A DNA stretch of 64,000 bases, taken from contig JAUVXW010000006.1 in assembly GCA_030603385.1 (NCBI GenBank), positions 62,001 through 126,000 of the forward strand. The letters are read 5' to 3'. A program made the position numbers and the translations under genes. Below, in pieces: positions 1 to 9,458 of this stretch; position 1 is the stretch's first letter; each line of letters starts with the position of its first letter. This DNA comes from Promethearchaeota archaeon (GTDB taxonomy: Archaea > Asgardarchaeota > Lokiarchaeia > Sigyniarchaeales > SOKP01). The notes under the pieces were generated by a model that ran no database searches, had not been told where the DNA came from, and was given only the letters and a program-made list of their open reading frames with translations.

Positions 1-99
1 TCTGTTTCATATATTTTATCTAAATAAATATGATTTTCATCAATTTCTTGGTCAATTTTACTGCGTTTTTTTGGCTCAGTCAGGTAACTCACATCCTTA

Positions 100-1200
100 C
101 TATAAATTTTTCATAAAACTTACTTCCCGTTCCATTTTTGAATGAGAGAACTTTGTTATTAGCTCTTTCATATTTTCTTTTTCAGGAGCTTTAAGTACTA
201 AATTTTTGATAATTTTTTCACCTAAAACTTTATGAAATAATTTTTTGCCTTTTTCTGTACGGGGAATTACAGTGGTGTATTTATCTGGAGATCCAAGCCC
301 TCCAAAAGAAATGTCTGAATAAATATTGGTGAAATCAGCACAACTAAAGCAAGCGGGACGTACATAATCAACTATTTTATCAAAGGGAATATGTACTACT
401 CTCCCTTCTGGATCAATTTTTAAAATAAGATCCTCTTTAATGTTTATTTTTGTGATATTTTCAAACTTAACATCAAAATCTTTCTCAAATCTTTTTATTT
501 GAGATTTGTCAAAAAGAAAATTGTGATAACAAAACAATCCTAAACAAATTTCAATATATTCTGAAGGAGTAACCCCTAAATTTTGCATACATCTAATTGT
601 ATAAATTTGACAAGGAGTTCCTACTATTGCTAGTTTTTTAAACTTATAATGGTTTAATTGTGGAATGGAGCGTGTGTAGGTACAGAAGTTCTGGATTTCA
701 TCTAATTGTGTAGATATTTCAAGTTTTATCCCTGAACCTTTAATTAAATCCATTTTATCACCAGCAAACATAGCTTCTCTGGAAAAAGGTCCCTGAACTT
801 TAGCAACTATTGCTCCATCTATTAATTTCTTTTCTATCATATAATTAATTATTGAGTTCACTACTCCACCATCAGTTCCATATTTTAGAAAATCAGAATC
901 AGTAGATTGGCAAGAAAAAATATCTTCGAAATGACCAAGTGGCATTGATTTAAAATCTGTAAATTTATAAGTTTTGTTAAGCTCATCATCTAAGATATGA
1001 GTTTGAGGACAGAGATAATAACAAATGCCACATTCAAGGCAGGCATCCTTATTTACATATTCTGGGGGTGAATTCGGTTTTTTAAAACCTATTACTTTTT
1101 CGAATGCTGCTGAACAAAAAGAAGTGCATCCTCCACATTCTTGACAGATTCCTTTTTCATGAACTTCCTTAATTAAATCTTGAAATGTTTTTATACTCAT
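100..1200 (-). CDS. Coenzyme F420 hydrogenase/dehydrogenase beta subunit (FrhB)-family protein with ferredoxin-type Cys motifs
   Basis: ORF; CQECGGCTSFC and CLECGICYYLCP N-terminal motifs; GGVVNSIINYMIE, GTPCQI, CADFTNIYSDISFGGLGSP typical of the FrhB family. Confidence 0.85.
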   Translation of the reverse strand: MSIKTFQDLIKEVHEKGICQECGGCTSFCSAAFEKVIGFKKPNSPPEYVNKDACLECGICYYLCPQTHILDDELNKTYKFTDFKSMPLGHFEDIFSCQSTDSDFLKYGTDGGVVNSIINYMIEKKLIDGAIVAKVQGPFSREAMFAGDKMDLIKGSGIKLEISTQLDEIQNFCTYTRSIPQLNHYKFKKLAIVGTPCQIYTIRCMQNLGVTPSEYIEICLGLFCYHNFLFDKSQIKRFEKDFDVKFENITKINIKEDLILKIDPEGRVVHIPFDKIVDYVRPACFSCADFTNIYSDISFGGLGSPDKYTTVIPRTEKGKKLFHKVLGEKIIKNLVLKAPEKENMKELITKFSHSKMEREVSFMKNL

Positions 1201-1216
1201 AATAAAAATTTTTAAT

Positions 1217-2713
1217 TTACTTTTTTTCTAATTTGATTGATTTACAGTTTTTTCTTTTGGTGCCAGCAATCCTTTCTAATAAGGGTTGTCCTGGTTTAAC
1301 CTCCTTTAAGCTTTTAGATTCTATTAATCCTGCTTTAATTGCATCTTTATAGATTTTATCACCTTTTTTGTTTCGCGTAATTACTGTAGACCAACCACTA
1401 GGGGACCCAATCGATCCGACAGAAATATCAGCATAATCAGCAGTTAAATCCTCACAAAAATGACAATTATGGCGAGCGTAGGATTTAACTTCTTTTAAGG
1501 GTACTCCAAAATCTTCACCCGAATCTAAATATATAATAAATTTGCCCCCACTTATATCCATTTTAGTAACTTTTTTAAAATCTTTATCAAATTGATCTTT
1601 AATTAAATTAAGTACACCTTCATATGGAAAAGATTCCATGCAGAAAAGCCCTATTCTATATTTGATGTTTTTGAAAAAAGGTTGTCCACTTGGAAATAAA
1701 TACCCTTTTTTCAATGCATTCATCATACAAGGAACTCCTACGACTGCAATATTTTCGTACTTTTTTGTTTCATCAATGATACTCAAAGTTGAGGCATTAG
1801 CGTATTTAGTGCCACTGGTTTTGTACAGATCTTTAACATTTTCAACTATTACTGGCTCTGGTTTCCATAGTTCCTCTGAATGTTTAACAGCTACAATTGC
1901 ATCAACTAATTTATTCTTGAGTAAATATTCAAGTAAAGAAGTAACTATCCCCCCATCTTGTCTTACTTTTTTAATATTGTCTTTAGTGGTGGTGGCAGAA
2001 TATGTATTAATATAGCCATTAATTTTTTCTGAAAATTTTAAAGATTTATCAAGTTTATTTATACTTTTACCCGCTTGTTCAATTGAAAATGATCTCGGGC
2101 AAACAGAATAACATAAACCACATTTCATACATGTTTCATCATTGATCTCTAAAGTATCTGCTGTGACTGTAATGGCATTTACAGGGCAAATTGATGAGCA
2201 CCAACCACATTGACAGCATACTTCAGAATCAAACACAATAGAAACAGGTTCAAAAAAATGTTCAATAAAATCATCAGGTATCTCTTTAACTTGATATCTA
2301 TAGAAAAATTCTTTTTCCTCGACTTCTTTTTCTTCTCCCTTTATTTTCTTAATAACGGTTTTGGTTTTAACTTCGATATGTTCTTCGATATATCCTTGTT
2401 CTTTAAGATAAATAATATCACAAATGACGTTTTCTGGTGGAAAATCTTTTAGAATTTTTGAAATTTCCTCTAAAAATAACGGTTCCTTACCTATTAATGC
2501 CTCTAACACTAATTTACGCTCTGTTTCAGCATCGATCATAGTATCTATTATTTCATAAAATTCTTCTTCAGAATATTTTCCAGTTTTCAAAATTTCATCT
2601 TTTGCTTCGAAAAATGCCCTAATTTGAAAGTTTTCAATTGCTTTATAGGTCGCATCCATTAAATTCTTTGGAGATATTCCATCGAAATTTAGATTTTTTG
2701 AAATTTGAACCAT
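1217..2713 (-). CDS. FrhB-family protein with N-terminal extension and 2x[4Fe-4S] ferredoxin domain
   Basis: ORF; CCQCGWCSSICP...CMKCGLCYSVCP; GGIVTSLLEYLL; GVPCMMNAL; CEDLTADYADISVGSIGSP. Confidence 0.85.
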   Translation of the reverse strand: MVQISKNLNFDGISPKNLMDATYKAIENFQIRAFFEAKDEILKTGKYSEEEFYEIIDTMIDAETERKLVLEALIGKEPLFLEEISKILKDFPPENVICDIIYLKEQGYIEEHIEVKTKTVIKKIKGEEKEVEEKEFFYRYQVKEIPDDFIEHFFEPVSIVFDSEVCCQCGWCSSICPVNAITVTADTLEINDETCMKCGLCYSVCPRSFSIEQAGKSINKLDKSLKFSEKINGYINTYSATTTKDNIKKVRQDGGIVTSLLEYLLKNKLVDAIVAVKHSEELWKPEPVIVENVKDLYKTSGTKYANASTLSIIDETKKYENIAVVGVPCMMNALKKGYLFPSGQPFFKNIKYRIGLFCMESFPYEGVLNLIKDQFDKDFKKVTKMDISGGKFIIYLDSGEDFGVPLKEVKSYARHNCHFCEDLTADYADISVGSIGSPSGWSTVITRNKKGDKIYKDAIKAGLIESKSLKEVKPGQPLLERIAGTKRKNCKSIKLEKK

Positions 2714-2800
2714 ATTTCCGTCCTTTTGGATTACATTTTTAAAAAATTTTTATTTTTAATTGAATACTATTTAAAAACCCCTTCCCTTGCAAGGTTAGTC

Positions 2801-2829
2801 TTCTTATAACTAGAATTTGTTTATAAGAA
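2801..2829 (-). other. Hairpin immediately after mvhD stop: TTCTTATAA-N11-TTATAAGAA
   Basis: Perfect 9-bp inverted repeat with arms 2801-2809 and 2821-2829, abutting the TGA stop. Confidence 0.5.
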
Positions 2830-3291
2830 TCATTCTGCAGGGGTAGTTATAACTTGTTTTGTATCAACTTTCATTTCTTCATCTTCTAAGTTCAGTGGAC
2901 TTGGTCCAGCTTTTTTTACCTTTTCGTAAGCATCCTCGACAGATTCGACAAATTTCCCAGCATCTCCTCCACTTAACCAATACATATTTATTCTTTGACT
3001 ACCGAAACCTCTAGATTCTAAGATTCTATTTGCTAAATCAACATGCCTTTCGGCTGTGAAATTACCGTTTTTAAATTGACATTCATTAGGTCTTCAACCA
3101 ACAATCATAACACCATCAGCTCCCGCACGAATGCTATACAAAATGTGCTTAATGTCAACTCTCCCAGTACATCTTACTTTGATAATTTTTACCGCAGGAG
3201 TATATTTTAATCGGGAAACCCCAGCTAAATCAGCTGCGCTATATCCTCATTTTAAGCAAGCAAACACGATTATATTATACGTATTATTCAT
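2830..3291 (-). CDS. mvhD: F420-non-reducing hydrogenase iron-sulfur subunit D (MvhD/VhuD-like), predicted selenoprotein with 2 in-frame TGA
   Basis: Manual translation from ATG 3291: MNNTYNIIVFACLKUGYSAADLAGVSRLKYTPAVKIIKVRCTGRVDIKHILYSIRAGADGVMIVGURPNECQFKNGNFTAERHVDLANRIL...; matches the MvhD fold with U at Cys positions; absent from the ORF track because of TGA. The end is TGA (2830-2832) or, if that is also read through, TAA at 2821-2823. Confidence 0.85.
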
Positions 3292-3297
3292 GTTTAT

Positions 3298-5274
3298 TTA
3301 ACCACCTCCTAAAAGACCATCAATTTCAGCAAATAATTGATGATCGCGATAATATCTGATATCAATTGCTTGAGTAGGACAACACGTGGCACAAATACCG
3401 CATCCGTCACAATTTATTTCATCAATAAACGCACCGATATCCTTTTCAATCCTAATGGCATTTTTAGGACATTCTTTTTCGCATCGTCTACAAGAAATGC
3501 AGAATTCACTGTCCACCTCAGCAGTAATAAGTTCTATATCGATTTCTCCTGGTGATGTTAACTCAGCAACTTTACTTGCAGCAGCTCTAGCTTGAGAAAC
3601 TGAATAAGAAATATTTTTCGGTCCTTGAGCAAATCCAGCTATAAAAATGCCTTTCGACTTAGTCTCTTGCGGCATTAAACCGAAATGTGATTCTGTTAGA
3701 AAGCCATAAGTGTTAGTATCAAGATTTAAGACTTCTACAATTTGTTGGGTACCTTTTGAAGGGAGTGCTGCTGTGGATAACACAACTAAATCAGCATCAA
3801 TTATTACAATCTTATCTGTTAATGATGAATATACTCGAACTTTCACGTTTTTTGTTTCAGGATCTTCAGAAATTTCACCTACCTTCCCACGAATCATTCT
3901 AATACCAGCGTCTTTAGCTCGTTCATAGTATTCTTCAAATCCTTTTTCAGGAGTTCTTATGTCAATATAACAGATTGTAATGTTCGCATCAGGAAATTCT
4001 TCTAAAAGCAATCGCCCATTCTTTAGAGCAAGCATACAACACACTCCGCTACAATAAGTTCTTTCTGTTTCTCTACTACCAACACATTGAATAAAAACAA
4101 TTTCCTTAGGTTTCTTATTATCTGAAATTCGATGCACATGGCCTTCAAGTGGTCCATTTGGAGCTAATATTCGTTCTAATTGAACTTGAGTTATAACATT
4201 TTCAAATTCTCCATATCCGTATTCACCAAAAGGTTCATGTATGTCCCAACCAGTTGCTATAATGATTGTACCAACCTCGACATTGACTTCTTTGGGTTCT
4301 TGACTAAAATCAATAGCATCCAATTCACAAGCATCTACACACGAAAAACATTCTACACATGCATTTCTATCAATATCATATAGAAACGGCACTGCTTGGT
4401 CAAATGGAATATCTATTGCCCTTCGTGCTCCTAAATTTTCATCGAAATAATTCGTTGTATAAACTGGACAGACTTCAGCGCAAGCACCACACCCATTGCA
4501 TTCATCTGTTGTATATCGCGGTTTTTTCTCAATAGTTACGTTATAATTACCGACATATCCTTCGATATTCTTTACTTCACTATAAGTTAATAATTCAATA
4601 TTATCATTTCTATTAATTTTTAACATCACTGGACCACAGATTCAGATAGCACAGTCATCTGTAGGAAAAGTTCTGTCTAATTGAGACATTCTTCCTCCTA
4701 TCGTAGTCTTAAGTTCTACCAGATACACCTTAATACCTTGATTCGCCAGATCTAGAGCTGCGTTCATACCCCCGATCCCTCCTCCTACAACTAAAGTGGC
4801 TTTAGTGACAGGAACAGTTTTAATAGGAACAGGTTCTAAGCGTTTAGCTCTTTCAATACCACTTTTTACTAAAATTTTCGCTTTTTCTGTAGCTTCTTCT
4901 TTGTTATCAGTACACCATGAACAGTGTTCACGAACATTGACCATTTGAAAGTAATAGGGATTTAAGTCTGTTTTAGCAATTGTACCCCTGTAAATCACTT
5001 CATGAGTTCGAGGGGTTCAAGCCGATGCTACTATTCTATTTAGATTCTTTTCTTTGATATCCTCTATTATCTCATTTTGTGCATTATCAGTTCAAAGAAA
5101 TGCATTCTTCTTTGAGATTATAATTTCATCAGGAAATTCGCTTTTAACATATTCTACTAGTTCATCGCAGTCAACTTTGCTTCTTATGTCTGTATTAAAA
5201 ATTTGAAATAAATTTTTTTTTATACCTCACTGACATGCATAGTATCCAATCCGATGATTTTCATTACTAATCAT
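3298..5274 (-). CDS. hdrA: CoB-CoM heterodisulfide reductase subunit A-like protein, predicted selenoprotein with 4 in-frame TGA codons
   Basis: ORFs 3298-4629 and 4642-4998 plus upstream sequence to ATG 5274 are all in one frame, interrupted only by TGA at 4642-4644, 5017-5019, 5092-5094 and 5227-5229. Reconstructed: MISNENHRIGYYACQUGIKKN...KNAFLUTDNAQN...RIVASAUTPRTHEVIYRG...TLVVGGGIGGMNAALDLANQG...FPTDDCAIUICGPVMLK...; possible alternative in-frame ATG at 5289. Confidence 0.88.
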
Positions 5275-5336
5275 TCTTTTTTTACACATCCACCTCGTGC
5301 TTTTACAAAATTGTATATAAATAAATTTCTTAAATG

Positions 5337-5366
5337 TATATTGGATCATTTTTAAGTTCCAATATA
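5337..5366. promoter_or_regulatory. Perfect 9-bp dyad TATATTGGA-N12-TCCAATATA upstream of hdrA
   Basis: Arms 5337-5345 and 5358-5366; just upstream of the TATA-like TTTATATA (minus strand) for hdrA. Confidence 0.4.
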
Positions 5367-5564
5367 GATCTTTAGGTCACGATCAATATTAAATATTTTT
5401 TTTAATAGTTTATTCATTTTCAATGTTTTTAATACTTACTATTTATCGATATAATCAAATTTTTATGGAACGGTCGCAACATTAAAACATTTTTAACCAG
5501 ATTGAAAGTTTTTGGTTATTTAATTTTGGAAAGTGTTAAAGAAAGTTGGGTTTATGATCGATCT

Positions 5565-5751
5565 TAAACATTTTCGGGTCAACGATGGATCGAGGTTGGA
5601 CCAGAAGAAGGTCCCTGGACTCTTGCTCCCCCTCTCCTACAGTTTTCAATGTTCACCTATGATATTATAATTGAAATGGGGCTTTTTACGATGTGCTTTC
5701 TAGCAATTCCTCATTTTTTGAAATTGATAAAGTCTGAAAAACAAGATTAAC
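5565..5751 (+). pseudogene. Possible remnant of a membrane-protein C-terminus
   Basis: Open frame without clear start: TFSGQRWIEVGPEEGPWTLAPPLLQFSMFTYDIIIEMGLFTMCFLAIPHFLKLIKSEKQD*, protein-like composition with a TM segment. Confidence 0.3.
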
Positions 5752-5852
5752 TCCCTTTTTTTTTATAATTTTTGTTGATCTCCTATAATATTAAAATATT
5801 ATATCTCCAACTAATATCCTTAATTAAAAAAATTGATAAAACGAGAGAATTT

Positions 5853-6839
5853 CTAAATTAGATTCTTAATAATATCATTATTTAAATATTCTTTATAATA
5901 GTGGGATTTATTTAACAGGTATTTTCGCGCAAAAGGCCTAACCATCATCATGAATAATCGAGAAATTGCTACTTTTTTTCTCACAGCATTGAAATAATCA
6001 TCAATTGTATGTTGTTGATATTGTAGAAGCTTTTGACTTTTATCTGTTGTCATGAATCCACAATGAAAACCTTTTGTACTAAATGCTTCAGGAGGCAACT
6101 CTTCGGTTCCAATTCCAAAAATGTCTAACATCTCTCTAAGATATTCTCTATATGAAATTCGACACCTTGATCCACCTGCGATATGTAATATTTCACTCCA
6201 AATTTCTTCGTTTTCGACTGCATTAGCTAAAGCAAAACCAACATCTTTAGTATCACAGATTTCAATACACGTATTTAAGGGCATTTCAAACATAAGCGGA
6301 TCCATTTGAAGTTTATTGATAGATACGATATAGGTTAAACGACATATTACCCACTCTAATCCTGAGTTTTTAATAAGTTCTTCACACTTTACTTTTTGTT
6401 TAGCATACTCATCATCATCATTAGGATTAAGCGGATCAGTTGTTCGAATTAATGGATTTTTAGTTCTGTCACCATATATTGCTACTGAAGAGGTGAATAT
6501 GAGTTTTGGTTTTTGTAGTTGTTTCTTCATAGCTTCGATGATATTTGAGGTTCCCCCAACATTTACGGCTTCAGCAAATCTAGGTTTTCTATCAGCAAGT
6601 GGAGGTATTATAGCAGCCACATGAATAATAACATCACAACCATAAACTGCCATCTCTACATCTTTAGGGTTTCTTAAATCCCCCCACATTATTTCTACCT
6701 GATCTTTAAACTTTTTTGCATTACGACGATTTTGTTTATTTTTTATATCAAAAACTCTTACATCATAGTTTCTTTTAATTAATTCTTTCAATGTACTTAA
6801 TCCAACATTACCAAAAGCTCCTGTTAATAATACTTTCAA
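5853..6839 (-). CDS. NAD-dependent epimerase/dehydratase (extended SDR)
   Basis: ORF; MKVLLTGAFGNVGLSTLKEL Rossmann motif, YAKQKVKCE active-site-like motif. Confidence 0.85.
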   Translation of the reverse strand: MKVLLTGAFGNVGLSTLKELIKRNYDVRVFDIKNKQNRRNAKKFKDQVEIMWGDLRNPKDVEMAVYGCDVIIHVAAIIPPLADRKPRFAEAVNVGGTSNIIEAMKKQLQKPKLIFTSSVAIYGDRTKNPLIRTTDPLNPNDDDEYAKQKVKCEELIKNSGLEWVICRLTYIVSINKLQMDPLMFEMPLNTCIEICDTKDVGFALANAVENEEIWSEILHIAGGSRCRISYREYLREMLDIFGIGTEELPPEAFSTKGFHCGFMTTDKSQKLLQYQQHTIDDYFNAVRKKVAISRLFMMMVRPFARKYLLNKSHYYKEYLNNDIIKNLI

Positions 6840-6873
6840 AAATAATTACACTGATTATATGATTTTTTTAGAG

Positions 6874-6897
6874 GATATATCAGTTCTGGATATATCA
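6874..6897. promoter_or_regulatory. Paired GATATATCA motifs upstream of the SDR gene (candidate PadR operator)
   Basis: GATATATCA at 6874-6882 and 6889-6897; same 9-mer at 7879-7887 upstream of the padR-like gene. Confidence 0.4.
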
Positions 6898-7128
6898 ATT
6901 ACTTAATATATATTTTATAGATATATAAGTGTTTGGGAAAAGAAAGCTATTTTACTGAATTCAAATTTTCATGAAATATATATAAATATATATTATAAAT
7001 CTATTATATAAAATAAGTTGTATTAAGATAGTCTAAAAATTAATATAATCATAACCTTTAAATATATAGTTTTATATACTAGTGATAGGAAATTAAAATA
7101 ATATTAGGGGTGAAATAAAGCAAAAAAA

Positions 7129-7233
7129 ATGAACGCTAAAATGATATATGAGATTTTAATGGGTATCGTTGGAATCTCTGGTCTGGCTTCATTAGGGTTT
7201 GTTATATTAATACTTCTAGGTATAGTGGCCTAG
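7129..7233 (+). CDS. Possible 34-aa single-TM small protein
   Basis: MNAKMIYEILMGIVGISGLASLGFVILILLGIVA*; GGGGTGA about 15 nt upstream; sits in an otherwise empty intergenic region. Confidence 0.35.
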   Translation: MNAKMIYEILMGIVGISGLASLGFVILILLGIVA

Positions 7234-7250
7234 TAATCATTTTGTTTTTA

Positions 7251-7835
7251 TTATTTTCCATCAGCTTTTAAAATCTTAATTCTTTGGTCAATTTCATTTG
7301 TTACATTTTGGAGTTTCTCGACAATTTTTGATATAACCATTTTTCGTTTGGAGAGAATTTCGAATTTTTCATTTTTAGTTTTACCAACAAGACTTGTATC
7401 TTCAAGTAATTCAGGACCAAACAAACTTTCAAAATCATTCGGAATATTTGAATCAGTAATCCCTATAGTCGACATGATCATAGACAGGAGTGATTTACGC
7501 ATATTTTGTTGTCTTTCAATAATTTTTTTTAAAGTTTTTTCACCTTTCTGCGTAATATCATAAACTTTTCGTTCCCTTTTTCCCTCCATTTCAGTAGTAA
7601 ACTTTATTAAACCTTTTTCTGTCAATGATGATAGATGTGGATATAAAGAGGAAGCAGTTGGATTCCATACTCCATAAGTATCATCTTTTATAATTTGCAT
7701 TAAATTATACCCATGAGATGGACTTTTTTCTAAAGCTAATAATATTAAAGTGCTGATATGCCCCTTTTTCATTGATTGTTCAATCGCATCAGCAATTGCA
7801 TCAATTTTTTCTGAATTTTTCGTTTTTTCACTCAT
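7251..7835 (-). CDS. PadR-family transcriptional regulator
   Basis: ORF; STLILLALEKSPSHGYNLMQIIKDDTYGVWNPTASSLYPHLSSLTEKGLIK is the PadR wHTH. Confidence 0.9.
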   Translation of the reverse strand: MSEKTKNSEKIDAIADAIEQSMKKGHISTLILLALEKSPSHGYNLMQIIKDDTYGVWNPTASSLYPHLSSLTEKGLIKFTTEMEGKRERKVYDITQKGEKTLKKIIERQQNMRKSLLSMIMSTIGITDSNIPNDFESLFGPELLEDTSLVGKTKNEKFEILSKRKMVISKIVEKLQNVTNEIDQRIKILKADGK

Positions 7836-7878
7836 ATCAATGCTACCATGATTAATAAAGAGACAAATATCAAATATA

Positions 7879-7887
7879 GATATATCA
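7879..7887. promoter_or_regulatory. GATATATCA motif upstream of the padR-like gene (candidate autoregulatory operator)
   Basis: Same 9-mer as the pair upstream of the SDR gene. Confidence 0.35.
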
Positions 7888-8011
7888 AATTACGGAATAA
7901 ATATTAATATTTAGAGTTTTTGTAGAAATAATTGAAATGGCAAAAATAAGGGTTTCTTAAAAGAATTCTCATTTCATCTTAGGTTTAATTCAGGTTTTAA
8001 AAAAAAAAAAA

Positions 8012-9376
8012 TTATTTTAATCTTTTTCTAATTAAAATTATTGATGCTATTGCTATAATTCCAATTATCACTATTGTCGTAGTAGTAATAATAATTAGTA
8101 AATTATCTCCAGAACCAGTGGGAACTGTTAAGCCCAACATATTAAAATACCAATAATTCTCACTTGTTGTTTGACGGATCCTATCATTTAATTGAGAGTA
8201 AACCCAGTATTTTGTATTTAGAAATGACATTGTGCCATACCCTCCAACAATAATACCCAAATCAGCATCTGAGTCATAATGTTCGAGTTCGCTTTTAGGT
8301 ATTCTAATTTCATACATTCGATGATCTGATGCGTTGTTAAAGCTAGGCCCAAATCCCCATTCGATTTGGTAATCACTAATTGAAGAATAGGGGTTCGTAA
8401 ACGCGCTCCCAAAATTATTCTCATCTAAGTGGAAAATTCCAAAACTCATATGGTGTAACTGAATCTTAAAAGGATTGCTATGGTTTGCTAACAAACTAAA
8501 CTGCATTTTGTGATCCGATGTGAAATTTCCAGCTAAAAAAGTATTATACTCATTTACAAGTAAAGTACTAAGTAAAAATGTTTGATCTGGATCATTCCTG
8601 TTCATAGTCCCATTGTTATACCATAGAACTACTTCATAATTTGAAATGGTTGTGTTTACAATTCCAAAGGTATTAAGGTTCACTTTTATCGTGGCATTAG
8701 CATAAAGTTCCTGGAAATAAGAGAAATAGTCCTTTATATCAATTGAAAAGTCAACTTGTACTAAATAGTTCGTATTATTTTTGACTGAGGTTATGTTAAA
8801 AGTCGGTTGCCCCGCAGATTGATCTAAAAGAGTATAATTACCTTCAACTGAACCATAAACTGCATTATATTGGCTATCGCTATTAGGAAAAACACCCCAT
8901 CCAATTGAACTTACATTTAAGAAATAAGGTAATGGTACATCATTTTCAACATCATGTATAAAAGATTCTGCCCCATCATCGAGATAGCTTACCCATGTCG
9001 AAAGTTCAGTAAATGTTCTATTGTTGGTATTTAACCAAGCTCCAACCCATTCACCAGTAATGTCTCCGGTTTTATCACTGCAAAGATCGAGTCCAACAAA
9101 AATATTATTTGCATCTTCGCCTAAATACAGATAATTCATTCCATCGGTATCTGGCGGATTGCCTACGTCGTCTATGTCTAAATAAAATCCAACCTTCCAA
9201 TCTGCATCTGACCATTCACTCTCTTGGATTACACCATCCATAACCATATTTTTCATTGGAGCTGTATCACTAATTTTAGGCATATCGGTACGATATACGA
9301 TAGAAAAACCGCCAAGGATGGACAAATTAAGTAAGATTAACGGTATTATTAAACCAATAAATTTTTTATTTAACAT
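8012..9376 (-). CDS. Secreted/surface protein with signal peptide and C-terminal TM anchor
   Basis: Hydrophobic N-terminus, Asn/Ser/Thr-rich ectodomain, C-terminal IITTTTIVIIGIIAIASIILIRKRLK. Confidence 0.7.
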   Translation of the reverse strand: MLNKKFIGLIIPLILLNLSILGGFSIVYRTDMPKISDTAPMKNMVMDGVIQESEWSDADWKVGFYLDIDDVGNPPDTDGMNYLYLGEDANNIFVGLDLCSDKTGDITGEWVGAWLNTNNRTFTELSTWVSYLDDGAESFIHDVENDVPLPYFLNVSSIGWGVFPNSDSQYNAVYGSVEGNYTLLDQSAGQPTFNITSVKNNTNYLVQVDFSIDIKDYFSYFQELYANATIKVNLNTFGIVNTTISNYEVVLWYNNGTMNRNDPDQTFLLSTLLVNEYNTFLAGNFTSDHKMQFSLLANHSNPFKIQLHHMSFGIFHLDENNFGSAFTNPYSSISDYQIEWGFGPSFNNASDHRMYEIRIPKSELEHYDSDADLGIIVGGYGTMSFLNTKYWVYSQLNDRIRQTTSENYWYFNMLGLTVPTGSGDNLLIIITTTTIVIIGIIAIASIILIRKRLK

Positions 9377-9458
9377 TTTTAAACAATAGATATTTAAGAA
9401 ATTTGTTATACCCTAAAATCAATTGTTATTATTAATAGTTTTCGGCATAATAGTCTCG

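Noticed and set aside
1638-2015. 125-aa ORF antisense to the FrhB-like gene
   Set aside because: Shadow ORF opposite a well-supported coding sequence.
2830-5274. TGA reassigned to Trp (alternative genetic code) to explain the hdrA/mvhD interruptions
   Set aside because: TGA is used as a true stop elsewhere (e.g. dnaK at 38920, radical SAM at 26035), and the in-frame TGAs fall on Cys, not Trp, positions.
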